Assembly: GCA_001839685.1 (NCBI GenBank)
Contig: MLAK01000680.1
Location: 5,675-69,674, forward strand
Origin: Tritrichomonas foetus
Lineage: Eukaryota > Parabasalia > Tritrichomonadida > Tritrichomonadidae
Direction: 5' to 3'
DNA length: 64,000 bases
Position 1 is the first letter of the stretch, and each line of letters starts with the position of its first letter. Shown piece after piece: positions 41,832 through 52,066 of this stretch. The notes under the pieces are model-generated. The model made no database searches and had not been told where the DNA came from. It saw nothing but the letters and a program-made list of their open reading frames with translations. The position numbers and the translations under genes were made by a program.

Positions 41832-41906
41832 AGTTCTGTGGACCGAGTGGTCGAAGGCAGCTGACTAAGTATCAGTTTATCATGGGTTCGAATCCCATCA
41901 GAACTA
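41832..41906 (+). tRNA. tRNA, odd anticodon loop (AAG by geometry)
   Basis: 75 nt that fold as a cloverleaf. A 7-bp acceptor pairs AGTTCTG with CAGAACT. The D-arm (CCGAGTGGTCGAAGGC) is typical of Leu/Ser tRNAs. The anticodon stem GCTGA pairs with TCAGT, and the T-arm ATGGG-TTCGAAT-CCCAT contains a perfect B box. A T6 run, the Pol III terminator, follows at once. The 7-base loop CTAAGTA places AAG (Leu) at 34-36 but leaves T at position 37, where a purine is normal. The variable loop has only 5 nt, unlike normal Leu tRNAs, and the D stem carries an extra A. Identity is therefore uncertain. Confidence 0.8.
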
Positions 41907-42326
41907 TTTTTTGAATTTATTGTGCATCATAAACTTTTTCATATGTTATATGGTCTTTAACCATACAATTATTCACTATACTTCATATCATTGCTGTGTT
42001 TACTCCTATTGTATTATCTTTAATGATTATTAAAGCTGTCATGTCAAGGCAATTTATTAATAAACTAAAACCACAATGATGAAATTTTTTTCTTATACTT
42101 CTATTGCACATTCATTAGATATTATGTAACATAATTTATGTTTCTTTCGTTCATTAAAAAAAGAGATTTTCCTCATCAGTAATACTGATTCAGTATGCAT
42201 ACTTTATTATTAAAACTTTCATCTAACAGTTACGATCAAAATCGAATCAACATTCATTTCATTATTTTACATAACATATCAGTATTCCAACTTTTTCAAT
42301 TCGAAAAAGAGACGTTACAATTTTTT
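41907..42326. other. spacer between tRNA and prominin-like gene
   Basis: AT-rich, nothing recognised beyond the tRNA terminator. An in-frame ATG at 42195 exists but lies upstream of the Inr. Confidence 0.45.
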
Positions 42327-42331
42327 TCATT
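42327..42331 (+). promoter_or_regulatory. Inr core promoter of the prominin-like gene
   Basis: TCATT with +1 at 42329, 37 nt before the ATG at 42366 that starts a signal peptide. Confidence 0.55.
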
Positions 42332-42365
42332 TGAGGATTTTAAAACTCAAAGAATTCAAAATTTA

Positions 42366-44492
42366 ATGCTGTTCCTCTTTCTACTCCGCCTCAGCTTTTG
42401 TCAGTGCCAAGATTACAGTCTCCCAAAATCATCAAAATCGATTATTGATGCCTTACGAAGTCTCAAAAGTTCCAAATCAATGAAAATATTCAATAAAAAC
42501 ACACTCGTCGAACTTCCATTTGCAACAAATTTCAGCCAGTTTCAGACCAAAGTTGCGCCGTTTTTAATTGGTCAATATTACTCATGTATGCCGATCATCA
42601 TTATTGGACTTTTAGCTTTTTTGTTTTTCTTATCATGCACGATTTTAATTGGTACATATTGCTTGCCATTTGAACGATCAAAACCCGGATTTTTGACAAC
42701 AATTATATGGTGGATATTTTTCACCTTGGTTTTCATTGTTTCAATTGCTTATTTCATTATGAGTTTGATTTCATCTCCTGATTTTGTTAACGGATTCCCA
42801 AAAATTCCAGAAACAATAAAAAATGGAATCATGCAAATTAAACGGTCGATTGATCTTTATGTGAGTTCATATGAAGATACACTCTATAGCAGCTTGAATA
42901 CAAATTCTAGAGCCTATGGGGCAGCAGGAATTTTATATAACCTTCGAGGTGAACTGACAATAAGCCAATATCAAAAACAGATGAGTTCACTTCATGCAGA
43001 TATTGACCAAATCAGAAATTTTGCATTTGGTTCATGTCCGGCCAGAATCTCAATTAATGAAACCAATTTTGCGTCAGTTCAATCTTTTTCATCGAATTTT
43101 TCTGATGCTTTTAGTTCATTAATTCAATCTTCTAATCAGTTCCTCCAAAATTCAAATATAAAATCAATTAATGATCAAATTTCTACTTCAATGATTCCAA
43201 TTTTTGATCCATTTTCCAATTTTCTTCCTAAAGTTCAAAACCAACTAACAAAATATGATGAAATTGAATTAGAAAAGGTGAAATCTTCATTCAATATAGA
43301 TGGAGCTATAAAAGCTTGTTTTTCCGTCTTGAATGTCATTTTAATCTTAATTGTTTTAATTTTTTACATTTTCCAAACAGTGACTTTTTCAATGCAAAAC
43401 TCATTTTCTCGTTGTTGCGTCATTGCCATCTTTCCAATTTCTATGATTCTTGCTATTTTATTTGGTTGCTTAGGAATTTTGTCGACTTCTGTTTCTGGAG
43501 CTATTGGTGACCTTTGTGAAAGTTCGACTAGATTCGCCACACAATGGTATTTTTCAAAACCTGGATTTACTGGAACTTTTGGAACTTTGAACCTGAGTGA
43601 AAGTTTGTTTTCATCATCAAATAATAGTTTGTATTCATCGATTGGTGCACAATATGACATTCCCATTAAATTAATTGAAAATTCCACTTTAGAACTTCTT
43701 TCAAATTCATCCAATTTGGTTTTCAATTCATCCATTTCATTTGAAATTCCAAATTTGTTGATGGATTCCAATTTTTCAGGATATTTAGAAGAATTAGAAA
43801 CTTTATATAGTATTGTTTCCAAAACATATGCTGAAATTGTTTTAAATGAATGCAATGAATCCATTTCAAAAAGCTTTGAGAACTTCTTATATGATATTTT
43901 TTATGTTCAAAATCAATTAAATTATGGAATTAAACTACAAGCTGATTCATTCTCTTCATTTTTAGCAGCTTCACAAGGACAAGCAAAAGCTGCTTTGGTT
44001 GCATCTTTGCCAACAGTCCTAAATAAACTAGAAGAGTTATCTTTAGGTGATTCAATAAATACTTCATGTTTTTGTTGCCCGCTTCGTGGAACCAAGAAGC
44101 TTTTCTGTGAGCAAACTGGTTCCACTTTTAGTAATTTTGCAATATTCACACATTTCTACATCATTTCTCTTGTTGGATTTGGTGGATTGTTGTGTTGCAG
44201 AAGACAAGGAATGCTTTCATCAGGTTTTCATAATGATCTTGACCAAAATCCAGTAGGAACTCCAAAACGGAAAGGAAATAGAAAAGGTAAAAATAATCTA
44301 AATGCTGGTGATGATGAAGATGAAGCTGATAGTTTTGAACCAACAACAAATGATGTTATTCGTGCAATGCCAACACAACTTATGTCAAAGAGAGGAAGAG
44401 AGCATGGTTCAGATACATCTGATTCATCTCGAACATCGGACTTTTCAACTTTCGATATGTATCAGCAATCGAAAACAGGTGTTTTCATTTAG
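42366..44492 (+). CDS. prominin-like pentaspan membrane protein
   Basis: 708 residues. I start at 42366 because that ATG begins a clean signal peptide (MLFLFLLRLSFCQCQ) and follows an Inr; the open frame reaches 57 codons further up. The topology is that of prominins: signal peptide, ~60-residue ectodomain, two close spans (~80-105 and ~120-145), a first large glycosylated loop (~180 residues), two more spans (~315-375), a second large loop (~210 residues), a fifth span (~590-615) and a ~90-residue charged cytosolic tail. Prominins sit in membrane protrusions, including ciliary membranes, and bind cholesterol. Sequence identity to animal prominins is not obvious; Tweety-type proteins are the alternative. 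Confidence 0.7.
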   Translation: MLFLFLLRLSFCQCQDYSLPKSSKSIIDALRSLKSSKSMKIFNKNTLVELPFATNFSQFQTKVAPFLIGQYYSCMPIIIIGLLAFLFFLSCTILIGTYCLPFERSKPGFLTTIIWWIFFTLVFIVSIAYFIMSLISSPDFVNGFPKIPETIKNGIMQIKRSIDLYVSSYEDTLYSSLNTNSRAYGAAGILYNLRGELTISQYQKQMSSLHADIDQIRNFAFGSCPARISINETNFASVQSFSSNFSDAFSSLIQSSNQFLQNSNIKSINDQISTSMIPIFDPFSNFLPKVQNQLTKYDEIELEKVKSSFNIDGAIKACFSVLNVILILIVLIFYIFQTVTFSMQNSFSRCCVIAIFPISMILAILFGCLGILSTSVSGAIGDLCESSTRFATQWYFSKPGFTGTFGTLNLSESLFSSSNNSLYSSIGAQYDIPIKLIENSTLELLSNSSNLVFNSSISFEIPNLLMDSNFSGYLEELETLYSIVSKTYAEIVLNECNESISKSFENFLYDIFYVQNQLNYGIKLQADSFSSFLAASQGQAKAALVASLPTVLNKLEELSLGDSINTSCFCCPLRGTKKLFCEQTGSTFSNFAIFTHFYIISLVGFGGLLCCRRQGMLSSGFHNDLDQNPVGTPKRKGNRKGKNNLNAGDDEDEADSFEPTTNDVIRAMPTQLMSKRGREHGSDTSDSSRTSDFSTFDMYQQSKTGVFI

Positions 44493-44977
44493 GTTTCTTT
44501 TTTTGTTCTGTTTTGTTTATATTTCACTTTTGTTGTGTAAGATATATCGAGAATTATGCATTTCTATGTAATATAGTGGCCTGAATGGCTACATTTGTTA
44601 AGTCTTTTATTAAATATAATATACCTGACTTTTCTAGTTGTAATGTTTTTTGGCATTTGATAATATTCTAAGCCAAATCCTTCGTCGCGCATTCGACATT
44701 GGATATCTATTATACAAAATTATATATTTGATATTTTTAATCTAATACATGCTAGAGTTAATTAATTTATTCTAGAGACAAAATGTTCTTGTTTTCTTCT
44801 TTATTATCAAACACATGATTTCTAAGTCATCCTATTGACTTGAGTAAATTATAGTTAGGTTGGTATATACATTTTCATCCTAGATTGTAACTTCTTGTCC
44901 ATTCAAAGCCAGTATTTCGCTGCCATCGAGATCAGAATGGTTTGAATGTGAAAAAACAAATTTCGTCTTTATTTTTT
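44493..44977. other. AT-rich spacer
   Basis: No coding relic seen. Confidence 0.45.
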
Positions 44978-45102
44978 ACGGAAAGGCACGCGCTTGTTCC
45001 TCGGGAAAGATATCGCTTAAACAATCGGTGAGAAGAGTTATGAGTAAAGCTCCAAATTCCGGAAGAGGCCACTCCGGCTGTGAACCAGGTCGAATTCCTT
45101 AC
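44978..45102. ncRNA. candidate structured non-coding RNA
   Basis: By hand count about 62 of 125 bases are G or C, against roughly 30% around it. The stretch can form hairpins, for example CCGGA...TCCGG at about 45058-45076 and GGAA...TTCC at 44980-45000. No convincing protein frame fits: the longest one runs past both ends into junk. On the minus strand a T6 run at ~44947-44952 could end a Pol III transcript. I could not match it to tRNA, spliceosomal U RNAs, U3 or SRP RNA by eye. RNase P/MRP is not excluded. Confidence 0.4.
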
Positions 45103-45179
45103 AAGATAAAAATGAAGAGAGAAGATAAAATATAGCATGGAGTGATTTAGTGACAAACTAAGGAGAGATAATGAGTAGG

Positions 45180-46610
45180 TTAGAAAGGTGAGTCCCACTC
45201 ATCAAACTGATGGAAGACATCATCAGTCGGGAAGGCGAATTCAGACAGCTGGCCCGCTGAAAACGAGTCGCTAATTCCACTTGCGCCTTTTTCATTTCCG
45301 GTGTTATTCCCGAAAGGATTATTTTCGAAAGGATTTCCAAACGCGTCAGAAAACGGATTTACATTACTGTGGTCGCTTTGGCTTGGATTACCATTTGGAT
45401 TATTTGCTTGGAAGTTGAAATTGAATCCATTTCCGTTTAATCCATTAATATCGTTTAAATTATCGTTGAAGCTATGACTACCATTTTCGTTTAAATTCAA
45501 GCCGTTTTTGCTGTTATTATTATTGAAGGACAAGCTGATCGTGTTGTTATTGAAACTACTGCTGTTGGTGTTAATATTTGTATTAATATTTGATTGGATA
45601 TGTTTCATGAAATTCAATGAATTCAGGCTTCCAACTTTTGAGCCAAAACCGCCAGGCATGGCATTCAAACTTCCGACTTTATTATTCGAATTATTATTAT
45701 TTGATGGCGAATTGAAATGGATATCGGAAAATGGATTTTCGTCAAACGATAGAAATTCATTGGCCGATGATATGCTTGCATTGTTATCGTACGACGTTGG
45801 TGCGCTTAAATTGGTATCGTATGGATCCGAAAAAGCGAATTTGAAGTGAATGGGCGGCGTTTGGTCGGATCCCCATTGAACCTCGTGCTGGGGAACAGTT
45901 TGCTGTTGCGGGTAGTGAATTTGAGGCATCGGCGGGCGGGATTTCGGAATGATAGGAAGAGTCAATCCGTTCATTGTCGGGTTTGGCGACTGACTTCCGT
46001 TACACGCGGTTTGAGTAAGATTATTGTTATCGTTATTATTTAAGACGTTATTGAGATTTGGTGAAGTTACCATCGAATTTGATTGATTTTGTTGTTGCTG
46101 CAACAAAATGGGCATCATTTGTGCAGCTAGTGTTGAAGGTACTCTATGCCTTGAAAGCCAGCTCCATCTATTCTTGACATTATTTGATGATCGGCCTGGT
46201 AAAAATTGCGCGATTTTCGTCCAAAAGTTTCCGTGGATGCGCTGTTGCTGAATGAGGATAGCGTCCTCTTGAGGTGTCCAGTTGTCTTTATTTAATGCTG
46301 GACATAATTGGTTAATCCATCTTTCTCGACATTGTTTTCCAGTTCGACCTGGAACGGCTTGCGAAACGAGGCTCCAGTTCCCCATTCCGTGCTTGTTGAC
46401 ACTGTCCATGAGAAGGCGATCTTCTTCCGGTGTCCATTTCGATTTTTTGAAAGGCGGATTGGATCCTTGATTTGGCGAGACGGAGCGCATCATTTGGTGG
46501 TTTCTCAGCTGCTGCACGTTCTTGTTGATCGTGCAGTGAGTCATGAACTGGGTGATATCACGCGAGGGCTCGGCAGCATCACCTATATCAAACTCGAAAA
46601 GATCAGCCAT
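45180..46610 (-). CDS. R2R3 Myb-type transcription factor
   Basis: 476 residues. Two Myb repeats lie at ~55-105 and ~108-155, each with the regularly spaced Trp residues (KWTPEEDRLLMDSV to CRERWINQL; NWTPQEDAILIQQQ to VKNRWSWL). The recognition-helix sequences QCRERW and NNVKNRW are typical DNA-binding ones. The rest is a low-complexity Asn/Ser/Phe-rich tail that could act as a transactivation or condensate-forming region. The N-terminus is acidic. Myb proteins are the main sequence-specific regulators in trichomonads, some of which act on iron- or cell-cycle-regulated genes. The targets of this one are unknown. Confidence 0.93.
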   Translation of the reverse strand: MADLFEFDIGDAAEPSRDITQFMTHCTINKNVQQLRNHQMMRSVSPNQGSNPPFKKSKWTPEEDRLLMDSVNKHGMGNWSLVSQAVPGRTGKQCRERWINQLCPALNKDNWTPQEDAILIQQQRIHGNFWTKIAQFLPGRSSNNVKNRWSWLSRHRVPSTLAAQMMPILLQQQQNQSNSMVTSPNLNNVLNNNDNNNLTQTACNGSQSPNPTMNGLTLPIIPKSRPPMPQIHYPQQQTVPQHEVQWGSDQTPPIHFKFAFSDPYDTNLSAPTSYDNNASISSANEFLSFDENPFSDIHFNSPSNNNNSNNKVGSLNAMPGGFGSKVGSLNSLNFMKHIQSNINTNINTNSSSFNNNTISLSFNNNNSKNGLNLNENGSHSFNDNLNDINGLNGNGFNFNFQANNPNGNPSQSDHSNVNPFSDAFGNPFENNPFGNNTGNEKGASGISDSFSAGQLSEFAFPTDDVFHQFDEWDSPF

Positions 46611-47117
46611 ATTTTTAATTCAGAGTTAAATTTTATTGAATTGGGCTCTTTTCAATTTTTGATAATTGAATTTGGTAGATTTTGATAAATATTTTGAATG
46701 GAAATATATTGAAAAATCGACACTTTATTTGAATTATTCCACAATTATTGAAAAGCAGTTTATATTTGTCGCTATAGAAAATATAGAATTTAAATTTTTC
46801 TTTCATAATACATCCTAATTTTTTTATAATCAATTTTTCATTGAAATATAGCTTAAAGTCATTGAAATGGGCAAAAAACCTTTCATGAAAGGTAAATATT
46901 GACACTCAATAAACAAGATTTCCAAGATAAACAAAGTTCTTTGATTTTTCTAACATCATTATCCAATAATCTAAATCAAATGGGATTCAATATTTAATAG
47001 GGAATGAAAAAAATAAATTTTTCTAAAGAACTTTTTCTTTAGAATAAGTATATATTTTCTCACTCTCATTTCGAGAAAAAATGTTTTTAAATCAATTGGT
47101 TGTATTCGATACATGAT
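46611..47117. other. AT-rich spacer
   Basis: No feature seen. Confidence 0.45.
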
Positions 47118-47372
47118 TTACCACTTCTCAGCCTTCAACCATTTGGAAACTTTTTGCATTGATTTATCAATTTCGACAACTTTTTCTTTTGATTTGCGCA
47201 AATACTTACGTGTATTTGAATCTTTTTCAATAAAATACTTACAATTTTTTTTATCATAAAAAAATTCGAAGAAGATATTTGAATACTTTCCACAAAAATT
47301 CATTTTACAAAATTTTATGAAATCATAGCCCTTCTCAGATTGTTTGTTATTACATAAAGCGCAAATATTCAC
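47118..47372 (-). pseudogene. Cys-rich coding fragment without ATG
   Basis: 84 codons open from a GTG, with a TAA six codons upstream and no ATG until near the end. It contains ICALCNNKQ and FCKMNFC, a spacing that could bind zinc, followed by a Lys-rich helical end. It is either a fragment or an exon whose start lies elsewhere. Confidence 0.3.
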
Positions 47373-48130
47373 AGTAATTCCACATTATTTCACTTTTTGA
47401 TTATGTATATAATTTGAATGGTCTTTTCAATTAATAACTTTTTGATGCACACAATAAAAAACTAAGCGGCTATAGGTCAATAGTTTTAACCATTCATTAA
47501 TTGGAAATCACCAAAAAACTTTGAGTTTAAGATAAAAAAGAATTATTTGATTTATAAATTATAATTCTTTCAAAACAACTATAAATAGCAAGGGGAACCA
47601 TCATTAGTAGTTCCTCACAAATTGAATATTGAAGACTCACTAATTCCGATTTCTATTTTTTCAAAATGATACCTAATATATAAATTTATATGCATTTATT
47701 TATAAAAATAACTTTTTTATAGATAATTGTAGTTAAATACTCTTAAACTTTGCATTTTGTTTGATGCCATTCAATCTCTTTCTTGAGATGGAACCAACAA
47801 TTCATTTTGGAATTCATTTATTAATTACTTATAATAATCGAGTTTAATTCCTAATCCTGTTAACAAGATTAAAAAAATAATGAAACTAACTATTCATTGT
47901 GAGAATATTATAGCTCGTTCTATCTTCATATCAATACCGTTTTCAATTCAATCATCAAGTCAAATAAAATGAGAGATGTGTCATAGCTCCTCTTCATGCT
48001 TTCAACACGTTAATCATGTGCTTAAGCATGAATTCTGACTTGTGCAAATTTTCAAGTTACTGGTAAGTTTTAAGAACCCAGTTGTTTCATTAACAGATGG
48101 TGGATGAACTTGAGTCCAAACCAGAGATTA
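47373..48130. other. AT-rich spacer with faint coding traces
   Basis: Mostly featureless. Short protein-like runs on both strands near 47990-48120 are interrupted by many stops. Confidence 0.35.
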
Positions 48131-48207
48131 AAAAGCTGGAAATGTGTACGTTTTCATTGATCCATTAACCCTTAAAAGTTTTGACTCTGTGACTGAGGTG
48201 TTTTACT
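48131..48207 (+). pseudogene. faint coding relic (doublecortin-like scrap)
   Basis: A run of 25 codons reading AGNVYVFIDPLTLKSFDSVT recalls part of a doublecortin domain. Stops lie close on both sides. Too short for a firm call. Confidence 0.2.
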
Positions 48208-48381
48208 AAAGGTTATGCAGTTTGATCAAAATATACTGTTATTTCATTAATTCTATCAGATCAATCTAGATTATGGACATAACAATTCAAAACGATAACT
48301 AACCATATTATGATGTGACTTTTTGACTTGTGTCAATGTAAACAGCTTCTTGAAAAAATACAAAACAGTATTATATTCATA

Positions 48382-49090
48382 TTATTTATAATATGATTCA
48401 ATTATAATTTCACATGCTTTTTCTGCAATATAAAGAAAATTAGGTATAAATATAGCAAAACGAAATTTTATTGCATCTGTGAGTATGTTTATATAATCAA
48501 CACGATGAAAAGAGAAGAAATTTAGATAAATATCTTTGTTGAATATATAATAATTAGTTAAAGTCCAGTTGAAATTATAAAACGAATACAAATGAATGAA
48601 GATTATACCTCATTTGTTTTCTTACTAAGGAAAAAATGTGATGAAAGATCCAAAAAGAACCCATATTAAAATTCTTTTCAAGTGATTTTGCTACCAGCTT
48701 CATTCCTGTTTTATAAAATTTTTTAATTTATCTGAATTGAATATTTTATTTATTCTTATCAAGAAAAAACATTCACTTTGATCAGTGATTGATTCGTTGG
48801 CATATTCTAAAAAATAAAACTTGATTAATTGTTGACGATATTGTTCAAATACACACGATGATAATTTTTTATCACATGAATATTGATCATTGTGAATATG
48901 ATTCTGATATAATTTTGTCCAGAAAAAAACATTTGTTAAAATTTGCATACACATTCTGAAACATTCATCATTTAAAAAAACTATAATATTTGATAAATTA
49001 TTCCATAATGAGAATATTCAGATTAGATGTTCTTTACAAGGCTCAAACTTTTGTAAAATAATAAATAATTCATAATTCTAATAGTTGAAT
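48382..49090 (-). pseudogene. decayed helical-protein gene
   Basis: A chain of minus-strand pieces in changing frames: LQKFEPCKEHLI, then an in-frame TGA, then ~100 clean codons to 48700. A shifted piece follows (LVAKSLEKNFNMGSFWIF), then a last piece ending AEKACEIIIESYYK at 48382. The protein was helical and Phe/Ile-rich. It has several stops and frameshifts and no promoter-linked ATG. Confidence 0.5.
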
Positions 49091-49641
49091 TGATAATGCT
49101 AAAATAAGTGTAGTACTTGTTGATACTTCTTAAGTTGTAAATTCACATATAAAATGAGAGATTAATACATCAATAATTGATAAAGATTCTTGAGGATATT
49201 AATAACAGAACAAGCATATGAATGAAATTTCATTTTTGATCAATAAAAAATGCCATATGATATTGCAGTATCATACGAATATGTGAATATTCTTGAGTGT
49301 CTGCAACGAATATTATATTTGGACTAATTCACATGATGAAAATGTGATTCATGAATAATTTCAGAAAAAAGATCATATTCACTCAACTAAAGGTTATCTA
49401 AGGCTCACTAGGGAAAGTAAAATCATATTTCATCAAGTTAGTAACCACATTCATCTTTGCAAATTTCATGTTATATGATTTCATTTGTTTCATTTAACAA
49501 TTTCCTCATCTTTTTGTGAGGCTATATAAATACTTAAAAAGTTATCGGGATAACTCATGAATTTGATACATTTTAGGTGAAATCCTATCGTCTGTCACAT
49601 TCTCGATTTTATTCACACGAGATTCTCATATTTAATTTTTT

Positions 49642-50431
49642 ATGTCCAATTCGGCTCTTCATTTCCGAAATGCTTATAATGCCCTTTCTCAAGGAAACTA
49701 TTTCGCTTTTTCCGATGAAGTCAAAAAGATGGATAATATCAAAATCACAGATGAAGTATTCATTCTTTTTTATTGATGCTTTTTCTCATTTTTAAAGGTG
49801 TATTTTTTATTTTTTACTTAATTCTCTCCTCCATTTATGTGCATTAAGATGTGATTATTCAGCATTACTATGTGTACTTGGAAAAAAGCCAGATGTAAAT
49901 GCTCAGAATAAAGATGGACAAACTCCTCTTCACATAGCTATCGCCACTGGCTGCGTTCAACTATCTTCATCGATTCTTCAAGCAGGAGCTCATCCAAACG
50001 ATCAAGATAAAGTTTTTTTCATTTTTTTTTCACAAAGTTTTATTTTTTTTCATTTATGGGGTTTTATTTTATATTTTTATATTTTTCCAATTGATATTGC
50101 TGTTCATAATAATGACGCTAAATCGTTACAGCTTCTTATAAACTTCGGTGCTGATCCAAATGTTCATTGCAACAAAACACCACTGGTAAGCACTGCTGTA
50201 GAGAAAAAGTATTTTGAAGTTTTAAAAATCTTAATTAATGGAAATGCTGAATTAAATAAAGTTGGCCATCCTCCATTAATTACTGCGATTAAAGAGCAGA
50301 ATAAAGAAGCTGCACAAATTTTAATAAATGGTGGAGCTGATCCTTCTGCAATGTTTGAAGATCAAACAATTATTCAATATGCCGCAAAGAAAAAATCGCC
50401 TTTATATCAAATGTTTTTAACTCCTAGGTAA
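49642..50431 (+). pseudogene. ankyrin-repeat gene with T-rich interruptions
   Basis: An ATG at 49642 follows an Inr (TCATA, +1 at 49628) by 14 nt and opens MSNSALHFRNAYNALSQGNY, but the frame stops at 49774. From 49796 another frame is open to 50431 with about five ankyrin repeats (NKDGQTPLHIAI, NFGADPNVHCNKTPL, NGGADPSAM). Within it, 50012-50083 is a 72-nt T-rich in-frame insert placed exactly between two repeats. The frame change at 49756-49849 is also T-rich. It is either an early pseudogene or a gene with unrecognised introns. Confidence 0.55.
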
Positions 50432-50998
50432 CAATGAAAATCTCGTTTATATTTTTAAAAGATTCCTGATATTCAATGAATATCAGTTGATTTTCGACAG
50501 CATCGTTATTTTTATGAATTTTATATAAAGATCTTTTTTTATTTTATTTTTTAATTGCAGCAATAAAACACTCATTAATTATTTTTCCCTATGCAAATAT
50601 ATTTTTTTATGGAAACTTACCATTATTATTCGTTGGTCTGTTCAGCACTTTCATTTATAGAAGTTTTATCCGATTTCTTTTTACAAATCGTAATTGTTGT
50701 AATTAAAATATATATATAAAATCACTTTCAGAATGATAATAAACTAAAATGTAAAAAGTAAGATATGAGTGAATGGTAAAGTCTACGTTTTAAACTTTAC
50801 TCAATGTTTTTGAGTTTACTAAACATCATTTTCATTTTATTTGGATTTATACTTTTATTGAAGCAATATGATCAATATAATATAAGCTTTAAGACGTGTT
50901 TCATGAGAATGAAATAATCATTACTTGTTTTTCTCTTGAAGGTATAAAGAAAAAAGAAATAATTGATATATCATTAATGTGTATCCGAATCATACCTT

Positions 50999-51352
50999 TC
51001 ATTGAAAGACTATAAGACAATGATATTCATTAATTTCATATGCCTGTTCATGCTGATGTTTGACAATCCCAGAATTAGGTAAAAACACAACAATCACACT
51101 CAACCTAGTTGATTTAAAAATCAATAAAAGCATATTGCATTTGGTTTGAAAATCATGTTTTTTTAAATAGCCAATCTTTCTATTTATAGTCATTTTTTCA
51201 ATAAGTTAAACTCATGTAAAATCTTTCTTTTATAATATTCTGTTATATGTTTGACCCAGATGACCACTTCATGCATATTTGGATTATTCGGAGAGAAGTT
51301 CATTTGTCTAACTAACCATTCTGGAATTACAATTTCATTTATTTCTTAGATT
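50999..51352 (-). pseudogene. coding relic in two frames
   Basis: A piece with clear protein composition (IPEWLVRQMNFSPNNPNMHE, then VVIWVKHITEYYKR) ends at a stop near 51195. The coding pattern passes by a one-base shift into a frame running to 50999. No ATG start or family was found. The 50432-50998 stretch before it holds nothing recognisable. Confidence 0.4.
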
Positions 51353-52062
51353 GAAATATAACTTTTCTTCTCGATTTTCGGGGAATGATTATTATGTTAA
51401 TAAAATGATTTCCTCCAAAAATTTCCCTAACACACAAACGAGTGAGTAATATTTATATATACATATTTTTATTAAATGTTAAACTCTCAGCTTCTCTCAA
51501 AAAAATTTTTTTCATCGAAATTTGAAATAATGAGATACATGGGTAAATGGAGAAAATATATTAGTTGTTCTCCCCAATTACTCACATGTATCACTTTTAT
51601 TGTCAGGCCATCATCATCATTCGGTGAAGATAAGATGTGATGCACCAAAATAAATTGTCAATATTTCAATAGATTTTACAATCATATTGAATTTCCCACA
51701 TTATTATATTCAAATTAGCAACGATGTTACAGAAAACGTGACAAAATAAAAACGACTGAAGATAGAAATTTTAATACACCTTTTAATATTTTAACATGGT
51801 CAATGATTCACCATGTTCGATCAGAAATGTGACGGTTAATGAATTCACATTTTTTGATCGTTTATCAAAAAGAGACGTATTTCTTTCAAAACATACATAA
51901 AACATTCAAAGTCTGAAATAATAATCCGCCGAAAATTCACCTTATTTCACCAAAATAGGCTTATGCATCAATTTTCTCGCAACGAAATTTCATTCATCGA
52001 AAAGGTTTTTCAGAACATTTTTTAGAATTTTTTGAAAGAAAAAATCGAGTAACATTCGATAT
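51353..52062. other. AT-rich upstream region of the diacylglycerol kinase
   Basis: No coding relic seen. Several TCATT matches lie near 51990 but are far from the ATG. Confidence 0.4.
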
Positions 52063-52066
52063 TCAT

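Noticed and set aside
42195..42365. 57-codon N-terminal extension of the prominin-like protein
   Set aside because: An Inr and a perfect signal peptide begin after it, and the extension would bury the signal peptide.
45030..45102. SRP RNA-like phrase (TGAACCAGGTC) in the GC-rich island
   Set aside because: The GGAA loop and AGCAG partner strand that must follow in SRP helix 8 are absent.
44932..45198. 88-codon minus-strand ORF over the GC-rich island
   Set aside because: It starts in T-rich DNA with a Leu/Ser run and changes character at the island edges; an RNA is a better reading than a protein.
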